From assembly GCA_913063325.1 (NCBI GenBank), contig CAJXYE010000008.1:1-64000 (forward strand): a stretch of DNA of 64,000 bases, written 5' to 3'. Position 1 is the first letter of the stretch, and each line of letters starts with the position of its first letter. Under the pieces are notes generated by a model. It saw only the letters and a program-made list of their open reading frames with translations. It searched no databases and was not told where the DNA came from. This document shows positions 57,476 to 64,000 of the stretch, one piece after another. Source of the DNA: an uncultured Colwellia sp. Its GTDB lineage: Bacteria > Pseudomonadota > Gammaproteobacteria > Enterobacterales > Alteromonadaceae. The position numbers were made by a program, and so were the translations under genes.

Positions 57476-57551
57476 TGGCGTCTCCACCGGGACTCGAACC
57501 CAGAGCAGCGGCTTAGGAGGCCGCAGTTTTATCCAGTTAAACTATGGAGAC
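57476..57551 (-). tRNA. tRNA-Arg, anticodon CCU
   Basis: The 76-base minus-strand cloverleaf is complete: acceptor GTCTCCA / TGGAGAC, D stem GTTT / AAAC, anticodon stem GCGGC / GCCGC with loop CTCCTAA (anticodon CCT), T arm CTGGG-TTCGAGT-CCCGG, discriminator G and an encoded CCA. It reads AGG codons and corresponds to argW-type tRNAs. Such genes are frequent integration sites, but no integrase or attachment repeat is seen beside it. Confidence 0.97.
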
Positions 57552-57770
57552 ATAGCTGTAACGTCCTATTTTAACCACATTTTTTATCATTTGTTAATTT
57601 TATTTTACTTTATTTTCACTAATTCCGCCTATAAAGATTTATAAATTTATTCCTGGAAGGAATAACGCTATTTTCATACTATTTATTGATCTGTAACGTT
57701 GTTTTTTTAAGCAAGACTTTTACAATGAATAAACGATTCAATCTGATCATTATGAAAAAGGAGTTCAACA

Positions 57771-58772
57771 ATGAAAGCAGCAGTAAATCATCAATTTAAA
57801 GGTAAACTTGAAATTCAGCAACTCGACAAACCAACAATTTCTAGTCAAGAAGTATTAGTTAAGATTCATGCCTGTGGAGTCTGTCATACCGACTTGCATG
57901 CGTGCCATGGTGATTGGCCAGTAAAACCGAAAATGCCATTGGTACCAGGTCATGAAGGTGTTGTTGAAATAGGTGAACAAGTTAAACACCTAAAACTAGG
58001 TGACCGTGTTGGTATTCCTTGGTTATATAGTGCTTGTGGTTTTTGTGACTATTGTTTATCGGGAGATGAAAACTTATGTTTATCGCAACAAAATGCGGGC
58101 TACTCAGTTGATGGTAGTTATGCGGAATACTGCAAAGCCGATGGTAATTATGTGGTTAAAATACCTGATGGTATTGGCTTTGTTGATGCCGCGCCATTAT
58201 TTTGCGCAGGTGTTACAACATATAAAGCACTAAAAGTTTCTACGGCAAAGCCGGGTGAGTGGGTAGCTATTTTTGGTATTGGTGGCTTAGGGCACTTGGC
58301 CGTGCAATATGCTGTTGCCATGGGATTAAATGTGATTGCCGTTGATACCGGGGCTGAAAAGTTACAGCTAGCTAAAAGTCTTGGTGCTAGTCTTTGTTTA
58401 GATTTTAAACAATATGATATTGTCGCGCGAGTGCTCGATGAAACCGGTGGAGTCCATGCAAGTATATGTACAGCGGTCAGTAAAAGCGGATTTGAACAAA
58501 GTTATAAAGTTATTCGCCGCGGTGGTAAGTGTGTTTTAGTGGGGTTACCTGCTGAGGATATGCCTTTACCTATTTTCGATACGGTACTTAACGGCGTTAG
58601 TGTGGTTGGCTCTATTGTTGGTACACGTAAAGACTTAGTTGAATGCTTAGATTTCGCCGCCAAGGGAAAAGTCAAAGCCATTACCATTGAAAAGTCACTT
58701 GAAGATATTAATGATATTTTTGAAGATATGATTAATGGTGACATTACTGGTCGTGTGGTGATGAAATTTTAA
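57771..58772 (+). CDS. Zinc-dependent alcohol dehydrogenase, AdhP-like
   Basis: The protein is 333 residues, medium-chain dehydrogenase family. The catalytic zinc is held by C38 and H61 (GHEG) and probably the cysteine in PLFCAGVT; the structural zinc by C89, C92, C95 and C103. The Rossmann segment is [15 protein letters not shown], followed by VDTG with aspartate for NAD binding. It oxidises ethanol and similar alcohols or reduces aldehydes. AAGGAG lies 7 bases before the ATG. It is a single gene with its own terminator. Confidence 0.93.
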   Translation: MKAAVNHQFKGKLEIQQLDKPTISSQEVLVKIHACGVCHTDLHACHGDWPVKPKMPLVPGHEGVVEIGEQVKHLKLGDRVGIPWLYSACGFCDYCLSGDENLCLSQQNAGYSVDGSYAEYCKADGNYVVKIPDGIGFVDAAPLFCAGVTTYKALKVSTAKPGEWVAIFGIGGLGHLAVQYAVAMGLNVIAVDTGAEKLQLAKSLGASLCLDFKQYDIVARVLDETGGVHASICTAVSKSGFEQSYKVIRRGGKCVLVGLPAEDMPLPIFDTVLNGVSVVGSIVGTRKDLVECLDFAAKGKVKAITIEKSLEDINDIFEDMINGDITGRVVMKF

Positions 58773-58824
58773 TTCCTAAGTGTACAGGAATTAAATATAT
58801 CTATTAGTTCAGAGAACATTTTTG

Positions 58825-58867
58825 AAAAAAGCCCTTTACCGGTTATTGCGGTAAAGGGCTTTTTTTA
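58825..58867 (+). terminator. Terminator of the alcohol dehydrogenase gene
   Basis: AAAAAGCCCTTTACCG and CGGTAAAGGGCTTTTTT form a perfect stem around a short loop, followed by T residues. Confidence 0.92.
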
Positions 58868-58878
58868 TGCGGATGGTT

Positions 58879-59143
58879 TATACCCGTTCCACTTGAAAAT
58901 GCAGGATTCAGCTGGAATTATAAACGTCTTTAGGCAAGGCATTGATTGAAGAGAATGGTTGTTCCCTTGTCGAAATCAATAACGCAGCATAAAGCGTTTA
59001 TAAACCAGCCCTTGGGGGAAAACTGAGCAAAACATACTCGTCGTTACATTTGTTTTTAAGGGAGCACCATTAACAAAAAATGTGCCTCGATTACGATTCG
59101 CTCAGGTTTCCTGAAACGAGCATCTTCAAGCGGTACGGGTATA
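58879..59143. repeat. Dispersed repeat element with 24-base terminal inverted repeats
   Basis: The ends are inverted copies: TATACCCGTTCCACTTGAA on the left, TATACCCGTACCGCTTGAA as the complement of the right, and the match continues to 21 of 24 positions. The inner part shares GGATTCAGCTGGAATTA with 28136-28181 and, on the opposite strand, the GGCAAGGC...CGCAG core with 41624-41780. There is no open frame of note, so it looks like a non-autonomous element. Confidence 0.75.
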
Positions 59144-59327
59144 GTACTTCATTGTCGATGGTAGGCAGTTTGAGAGAGCCAATAAAATTAATATAAAAAT
59201 AAAGTCACTATTTTCAAACTATTTTACTAGCAGGCACTACTTTATAGATGAAGCCAAATAAGAATGAAGATTATGTTGTTAACAATGCATAATAAAGTGG
59301 CAATAATAACTATAAATAGGAGCCTTT

Positions 59328-59897
59328 GTGTTTGAAAAAAGCGATGAAACGCTCATAGCGCAAGCGCTAAAAGGGAAAAAGTCTGCATGGCTAACACTGG
59401 TGAAGCGTTATGAGAAAAATCTCTATAACTACGCTTTACGGATGGTGAATAACCCGACTGATGCCATGGATTTAATGCAAGAAATTTTTATAGCATTATT
59501 TCGAAACTTGGACAAATTTCGAGGTGAATGTCCGTTTAAGAATTGGCTGTTTAAAATTGCACACTACCGTTGCCTAGAATTTTACCGACGAAAGCGACCG
59601 ATGCAATCACTTGATGATGTGCCAGAGCAAGAAGATGAAGACACTGAGTGTTTAGTGAAAAGCTTACAGATTCAACAACAAAGTAGTGCCTTATTAGAGG
59701 CTATGCAGAGTTTACCGGTAAAGCAGAAATTAGTAGTGGAGTTAAAGTTTTTTCAGCAGTGTACTTTTGAAGATATTAGTCAGCAGTTAGGAATATCAAC
59801 TAATACAGCGAAATCGCAACTATATAGTGCGCTCGATAAGTTAAAGCTGCAATTAGCCGATGATTCAATGAGTAAAGAAGGAGTAGAGTATGCCTGA
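59328..59897 (+). CDS. ECF-family RNA polymerase sigma factor
   Basis: The protein is 189 residues with a GTG start; AGGAG lies 6 bases upstream. Sigma region 2 is at about 20-90 (YALRMVNNPTDAMDLMQEIFIALFRNLDKF, then FKNWLFKIAHYRCLEFYRR) and region 4 at about 125-180 (LPVKQKLVVELKFFQQCTFEDISQQLGISTNTAKSQLYSALDKL). It would direct polymerase to a small regulon, probably an envelope response. The next gene overlaps its end by 8 bases and is the likely anti-sigma factor. Confidence 0.93.
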   Translation: MFEKSDETLIAQALKGKKSAWLTLVKRYEKNLYNYALRMVNNPTDAMDLMQEIFIALFRNLDKFRGECPFKNWLFKIAHYRCLEFYRRKRPMQSLDDVPEQEDEDTECLVKSLQIQQQSSALLEAMQSLPVKQKLVVELKFFQQCTFEDISQQLGISTNTAKSQLYSALDKLKLQLADDSMSKEGVEYA

Positions 59898-60588
59898 TAA
59901 AAAATCAGTTAATGCTCAAATGAATGAGCACGACAGAGCAATATTTAGCGATAACCTTGCCCATCAAGCAAGTGTTGAAATAGAACACGAGGTCCCAGAT
60001 TGGCATAGGGCACAAGCATTCGAACAGTATTTTAAAGATGAAAATAGCTCAACTAAAGACAGTGTCATTAATTGGCGGATGTGGTTAGGTGTCCCTACTT
60101 TATCAATGGCGTGTTCAGCCTTTGCAATCGCTATTATCATGACTTTTATGCAGGGTCAGCCTTTTGATCAACAAGCTTATGATAAGCAAGTAACAGCCTT
60201 AATTGACCAACAAGTTCAGCAAGAGGTAGTCGCTTATTTAGCGAATCAAAATAACAGTAGTGTTGAGACCTTAGTCAATCTTAAGTTACGTGAATTTGCG
60301 GCGGAGCAACAAGTAATTTTAGCTAATTACCGTGCAGATATGAGTACGCAGCAGCAAAGTAATAACCTTGCTTTGGCAAGTTATGTTATTGGCGCTTCAA
60401 GAAAAGAACGTAAAGAAGATATGAGTGACTTTATCAGTTTTTTTAATGCGCAGCGCAAAGATGAACAACTAAGCCAAAAAATCAAATTTCAGCAACTTGA
60501 ACGAGAAATTAGCTTTCAAAAAGTTGGTCTAACGCAAAGTAGCGATGCAGAAAATGACGCCACTAAACCGATTAACTATAAAGGTTAG
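59890..60588 (+). CDS. Probable membrane anti-sigma factor, non-canonical
   Basis: The protein is 232 residues with a cytoplasmic N-terminal part (1-63), one membrane helix (about 65-87) and a mostly helical extracytoplasmic part rich in glutamine (about 90-232). Position (8-base overlap after an ECF sigma gene) and topology suggest an anti-sigma factor. The zinc-binding HxxxCxxC motif of the common ZAS class is absent, so the class is unclear. The EVPDWHRAQAFEQYF segment in the cytoplasmic part is a likely sigma contact. Confidence 0.72.
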   Translation: MPDKKSVNAQMNEHDRAIFSDNLAHQASVEIEHEVPDWHRAQAFEQYFKDENSSTKDSVINWRMWLGVPTLSMACSAFAIAIIMTFMQGQPFDQQAYDKQVTALIDQQVQQEVVAYLANQNNSSVETLVNLKLREFAAEQQVILANYRADMSTQQQSNNLALASYVIGASRKERKEDMSDFISFFNAQRKDEQLSQKIKFQQLEREISFQKVGLTQSSDAENDATKPINYKG

Positions 60589-60695
60589 GCTTAAATTTAG
60601 ATGTAGAGAGTTACTACTTAAGAACACAAAGTTGGCGTTGCCTGACTTAAGAAAAGACAGCTGATATCAGCATTATCCATTGAGGGGAATTTATA

Positions 60696-61643
60696 ATGAA
60701 AACCAAACACGTAATAGTAAAGCCAAGTTCGAGAATTGATATCACTAAGATCAAAGCAAAAATAGCCTTAATCAGCTCTGCATTACTATTAGCGTTTAGT
60801 GCTCAAGGTGCAGATAAAAATTACGATAATTTACACAAGCAGTTAGATATTATGAATGACATTATGTTGTCATCAGCTAAAATATCGCAAAACTCAAGGC
60901 AGTCATTAATTCGTTCAATTGATAGTGTTTATTTACAGGGCCAAGGAGCCATCTTTACTATTCATTCTGCTCATAGAGGCTCTGGACATCGTCAGTTTTT
61001 TCCAGCGTTAGCGCCATTACCACCTGTTGCCCCTGTTAATCGTGTAGAAAGAGTTATGATTTCTGATAATGAAGATTTTGTTATTGAATTTGAAGGTCAT
61101 GAAGATGAATTTGAGCATGCGATAGAAATTTTCGAACAGCAACGAGAGGGCGCAAGAGAGCTTCGCAGTGAGCAACGTGATATTGCCTATGAAATACGTG
61201 ATATTGAACGACAACGTAAAGATATTGAGTACCAATTACAACGCGCAGAGAAAAAGATTAAAGATGAGTTAACAGCTGAACTTAAAAACCTTGAAGTAGA
61301 GCGTGTTGCTTTGAATAAAAATAAAACCAAGCTTGAGAACAAAGTTAGCAAGTTAAATAAAAAACGAGAAGTGCAAAAAGTTGCGCAAGCCAAAGCAAGA
61401 AGTGAGCATTTTTCTGCACTTAATAATACCTTAGTGGAGACACTCTGTTTATACGGTAATGGTTTACGAGAAGTACCAAGTAAAGAGCATGTTAGCCTAA
61501 TCATTAAAGGTGCGGGTAAGCAGAAGAATAGAGGTTTTACAGATCAAATAATGGTATTTACTAAAAAAGATATTAACGCGTGTGCGAACAGTAAGTTGAC
61601 AGCTGAAAAATTATTAACGAAAGCTGACAAGTATCAATTTTAA
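60696..61643 (+). CDS. Exported coiled-coil protein of the ECF operon
   Basis: The protein is 315 residues. A membrane signal (about 23-40, LISSALLLAFSAQGA) is followed by a helical region, an aromatic and proline-rich stretch (FFPALAPLPPVAPV) and a long charged coiled coil (about 140-235, rich in R, E, K, Q). A C-terminal domain has two cysteines (ETLCLYG, NACANS). Function unknown. It lies 107 bases after the anti-sigma gene and ahead of a strong terminator, so it is probably the third gene of the operon and perhaps the envelope sensor or target. Confidence 0.7.
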   Translation: MKTKHVIVKPSSRIDITKIKAKIALISSALLLAFSAQGADKNYDNLHKQLDIMNDIMLSSAKISQNSRQSLIRSIDSVYLQGQGAIFTIHSAHRGSGHRQFFPALAPLPPVAPVNRVERVMISDNEDFVIEFEGHEDEFEHAIEIFEQQREGARELRSEQRDIAYEIRDIERQRKDIEYQLQRAEKKIKDELTAELKNLEVERVALNKNKTKLENKVSKLNKKREVQKVAQAKARSEHFSALNNTLVETLCLYGNGLREVPSKEHVSLIIKGAGKQKNRGFTDQIMVFTKKDINACANSKLTAEKLLTKADKYQF

Positions 61644-61721
61644 CTAATATTTTAATTAAGATTTTAAAGTTTAGATATATCAATAGCACTTAGTCAGAGA
61701 ATATAAGTCAGTGCTGAATTT

Positions 61722-61759
61722 AAGCCCCAAATAGTCTATTTACTGTTTGGGGCTTTTTT
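61722..61759 (+). terminator. Terminator of the ECF sigma operon
   Basis: AAGCCCCAAA and TTTGGGGCTT form the stem; a run TTTT follows. Confidence 0.88.
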
Positions 61760-61780
61760 GTTTATCTCGATTGCCAATAT

Positions 61781-61814
61781 CCATTTATATTAATGAGCCA
61801 TTTATATTAATGAG
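61781..61814 (+). repeat. Perfect tandem 17-base repeat upstream of the FKBP gene
   Basis: CCATTTATATTAATGAG occurs twice in direct succession. The first 13 bases occur a third time at 61926-61938, just before the FKBP gene start at 61963. The copies may be binding sites or a slippage product. The rest of 61644-61962 shows only the terminator. Confidence 0.85.
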
Positions 61815-61962
61815 TTAACAACGTAACGTTTGGATATATGTTTTAAGTTCACTATCATCATTAACCGATAGTATTCACCAGAGCAGTCTTTGAACTGGTA
61901 AATTTGTAAGGAATTAAGTAGCATGCCATTTATATTAAACAATTGTATAAGAGTCTTATTAA

Positions 61963-62436
61963 ATGAGTAAATTTATAGTATTAGGCATAATCATCGCAGT
62001 TTTTATCTTTTTTATCATGCGTCAAGGTGGCAACAAAGAAGCGGCCATGCAAAATGTTAAATTAGGTCTTGAGTTTTTAGCGGCTAACAAAGCAGAGGAA
62101 GGGGTAATAGAAACGGCTTCAGGCTTGCAATATAAAGTACTCACTCAAGGAGATGGCACTGAACACCCAAGTGCTTCGTCTAAAGTTAAAGTACATTACC
62201 ATGGTACTTTACTTGATGGCACTGTATTTGATAGCTCGGTAGACAGAGGTGAGCCGATTAGTTTTGGTTTAAATCAAGTCATCAAAGGTTGGACAGAAGG
62301 TGTTCAATTGATGGTTGTTGGTGATAAAGTACGTTTTTATATCCCATCAAAACTAGGTTATGGAAATAGACCTTCAGGTAAGATTGGTGCTGGCGCATTA
62401 TTGATATTTGATGTTGAGCTACTGGTTATTAATTAA
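61963..62436 (+). CDS. Membrane-anchored FKBP-type peptidyl-prolyl isomerase
   Basis: The protein is 157 residues. One N-terminal helix (about 3-20) anchors it in the inner membrane, with the isomerase facing the periplasm. A short linker precedes the FKBP domain (about 52-156): VKVHYHGTLLDGTVFDSS, the V-I-K-G-W-T-EG binding-pocket segment, and YGNRPSGKIGAGALLIFDVEL. Unlike FklB and Mip it lacks the long dimerising helix region. It should speed proline isomerisation in folding proteins. The ribosome-binding site is weak. A bidirectional terminator separates it from cydB. Confidence 0.9.
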   Translation: MSKFIVLGIIIAVFIFFIMRQGGNKEAAMQNVKLGLEFLAANKAEEGVIETASGLQYKVLTQGDGTEHPSASSKVKVHYHGTLLDGTVFDSSVDRGEPISFGLNQVIKGWTEGVQLMVVGDKVRFYIPSKLGYGNRPSGKIGAGALLIFDVELLVIN

Positions 62437-62477
62437 GGCTGATTCCTTTACCAGCAATAACAATCACAACAAAAAAT

Positions 62478-62510
62478 AAAGCCCGTTTAGTTTGACTAAA
62501 CGGGCTTTTT
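62478..62510. terminator. Bidirectional terminator between the FKBP gene and cydB
   Basis: AAAGCCCGTTTAG and CTAAACGGGCTTT are exact inverted copies around a 5-base loop, with A residues to the left and a T-run to the right. It ends both converging transcripts. Confidence 0.92.
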
Positions 62511-62595
62511 ATTCCTAGTGAGATGACTAGGTAATGACTAGTGAATAGCTGGGTAGATGCTAAATTGTTACTAGAACTCTCTTTAAAAAAGTCTA

Positions 62596-63594
62596 CTAAT
62601 GGTATCTTAGCTCCCGTACCTTGCCCCAAAATACTCGGTATGAAAAAAAGGTATAGCTGAAAATAACAGGCACAACGACAATAACTCCCCAGAGAAGAAA
62701 ACTGAGTGACTCTGGTGCTGACGCTGCTTGCCAGATTGTTATTTTCCCCGGCACAATATAAGGGAAAAAACTAAAGGCTAAACCAAAGAAACACAGCGTA
62801 AAAATGATTACCGCGCCAACAAAGGGTTGCCAACAGCCTTTATCATTGACCGCGGGTAAAAGTTTCAACTGCATTTGGCTATAAACAAATAAGGCAAAAC
62901 ACATTACCGGTAAAGGTAAAATGTATAAGGTGGTTGGCCAAGTAAACCATTTTGTTAATACATCAGGGTTAATTAATGGATTGACTGCAGAAACAGCGAT
63001 AACGCCAATAAAACAAATGAGTCCTGCCTTTTTAGCCCAAGCAACCGCTTGCACTTGCAATGCACCTTCAGTTTTCATGATCAACCAGCAAGCACCAATA
63101 TAAGCATAAGCGGCGGCAACACCAAAAGCACTTAGTATACTAAAAGCATAAGCGGCTAATGTATTTTCAAAACCCATTACATACATACCTAACATATAAC
63201 CTTGACTCATTGCCGCGAGCAAGGAGCCTATTTTAAATACTTTGTTCCAGGTAGGTTTGTGGCTAAATGCGGCCTTGGCTCTAAAATCAAAAGCCACTCC
63301 GCGCAACACTAAACTAATTAATAATACCGCGGTAGGTAAATAGAGCTCTTTAAAAATATGACTGTGAGCTGCTGGAAAAGCAATTAATAACAAACCAATG
63401 GCTAACACTAACCAGGTTTCATTGGCATCCCAAAAAGGGCCAATTGAGGCAATCATGGTATCGCTATCATCTTTTTGTGTTAGTGGCAGCAATATACCGA
63501 CACCTAAATCAAAGCCATCTAAAATAGCGTACAACAAGATGGAAAGTCCCATTAACGCCACAAATATTACGGCAAGTGAATCAGCTTCAAACAT
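62596..63594 (-). CDS. cydB: Cytochrome bd-type quinol oxidase subunit II
   Basis: The protein is 332 residues with about eight membrane helices. The start (LSILLYAILDGFDLGVGIL) and WDANETWLVLAIGLLLIAFP, LRGVAFDFR and MSQGYMLGMYVMG are CydB signatures. It pairs with CydA to reduce oxygen to water with electrons from quinol without pumping protons. Its length is nearer that of cyanide-insensitive-type (CioB) than E. coli CydB (about 380), so the short form is likely. It overlaps the cydA stop by 8 bases. No CydX-like small gene follows. Confidence 0.94.
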   Translation of the reverse strand: MFEADSLAVIFVALMGLSILLYAILDGFDLGVGILLPLTQKDDSDTMIASIGPFWDANETWLVLAIGLLLIAFPAAHSHIFKELYLPTAVLLISLVLRGVAFDFRAKAAFSHKPTWNKVFKIGSLLAAMSQGYMLGMYVMGFENTLAAYAFSILSAFGVAAAYAYIGACWLIMKTEGALQVQAVAWAKKAGLICFIGVIAVSAVNPLINPDVLTKWFTWPTTLYILPLPVMCFALFVYSQMQLKLLPAVNDKGCWQPFVGAVIIFTLCFFGLAFSFFPYIVPGKITIWQAASAPESLSFLLWGVIVVVPVIFSYTFFSYRVFWGKVRELRYH

Positions 63595-64000
63595 GATTAT
63601 TCTCCCTATTTATTAACGGCATGCTAACTACAGGTTTCACTTTCTCATCGTCGGTTATTTCTTCAATTTCAACCGCACGGTTTGCCATGGTAAATAATGT
63701 ATGTAAATAGGCAGCCATTATCACAACATATAAAATGAGATACAGAGATAAGGATAAAGCCACATTCCCAGGGGCAATATTAGTCGCGGCATCCTTAACG
63801 GTTAAAATTCCAGTAACTAACCAAGGTTGTCTGCCTATTTCAGTTACGTACCAACCCGCCAGTGTAGCTAACCAGCCAGAAAAACTCATCGCAACTAAAG
63901 CTTTTAATAGCCAAGGTGGTAGTGGCTTATTACGCCAAAGTTGTATTCGGCTGAACCACGAAATGACCAGCATTAGCATACCAACGCCAACCATAATGCG
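63587..64000 (-). CDS. cydA: Cytochrome bd-type quinol oxidase subunit I, C-terminal part (cut by window edge)
   Basis: The frame is open to base 64000 and gives the last 137 residues. FRIMVG-type sequence at the edge, LATLAGWYVTEIGRQPW and the final membrane helices identify CydA. The haem ligands and quinol loop lie outside the window. The wording TEIGRQPWLVTG is closer to cyanide-insensitive CioA-type oxidases than to E. coli CydA. It precedes cydB with an 8-base overlap. Confidence 0.93.
   Translation of the reverse strand, partial: RIMVGVGMLMLVISWFSRIQLWRNKPLPPWLLKALVAMSFSGWLATLAGWYVTEIGRQPWLVTGILTVKDAATNIAPGNVALSLSLYLILYVVIMAAYLHTLFTMANRAVEIEEITDDEKVKPVVSMPLINRENNHV

Larger units (their letters stand above)
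58773..59327. other. Intergenic region with terminator and repeat element
   Basis: This 555-base gap holds the dehydrogenase terminator, the 265-base repeat element (58879-59143) and about 180 bases of leader before the ECF sigma gene, which should contain its promoter. Confidence 0.6.

Noticed and set aside
57476-57551. tRNA-Arg as an integration site for a genomic island
   Set aside because: No integrase, no direct repeat of the tRNA 3' end nearby, and ordinary genes on both sides.

Overview
This 64 kb window is an AT-rich chromosomal stretch from a marine gammaproteobacterium of the Alteromonadales, most like Colwellia or a relative. This is inferred from the mix of genes: EttA, YoaA, a GcvR-like ACT protein, a tkt-epd-pgk-fba sugar-phosphate cluster, a PEP-CTERM protein, a very large TSP3/FG-GAP/Ig-like surface protein, a VSTSG-type TonB receptor and cydAB. 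I see no CRISPR array, intact insertion sequence, prophage, rRNA or replication origin. One tRNA (Arg-CCU) is present.

Layout. 1-546 is the N-terminal part of a serine beta-lactamase-family protein. 1322-15484 is an accessory region. It holds a BaeR-like response regulator with no kinase beside it, an alpha/beta hydrolase-fold protein that lacks its nucleophile, a cytosine deaminase-like enzyme, a large di-heme peroxidase-family protein and a PEP-CTERM protein. It also holds three tandem paralogous sensor kinases with exported TPR-like sensors and BaeS-like kinase cores, two small exported or anchored proteins, and a decayed stub of a fourth kinase. 15688-27366 is one gene for a surface protein of about 3,890 residues. 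27424-32580 holds two small proteins and a MacAB-like export operon (adaptor, ATPase, two FtsX permeases). 33021-38318 has a TonB receptor, a DUF2141 protein and a DesK/DesR-like two-component pair. 38480-43506 is conserved housekeeping (yoaA, GcvR-like, PilZ, ettA). 43640-47456 is scrambled: a membrane TolB-like/TPR gene lies between intact ettA and a diverged duplicate of the ettA promoter and first codons, followed by a 36-residue peptide gene and a frameshifted lipoprotein pseudogene. 47486-54508 carries a DUF481 protein and the fba, pgk, epd and tkt genes, all on the minus strand. 54721-64000 has a degenerate membrane sensor kinase, a small peptide gene, tRNA-Arg, a zinc alcohol dehydrogenase, a three-gene ECF sigma operon, a membrane-anchored FKBP and cydBA (cydA runs off the window).

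How the parts fit. The regulator at 1322 resembles BaeR, and the kinase cores at 7395-13736 resemble BaeS almost motif for motif. A many-sensors-to-one-regulator array, with one decayed extra member at 15389-15484, is therefore the most attractive candidate for an undescribed system here. Other points of interest are a dispersed intergenic repeat family with terminal inverted repeats, a pair of inverted repeats with an identical 26-base spacer, an exact 165-residue repeat period in the giant protein, possible promoter capture from ettA, and the pseudo-histidine kinase at 54721.
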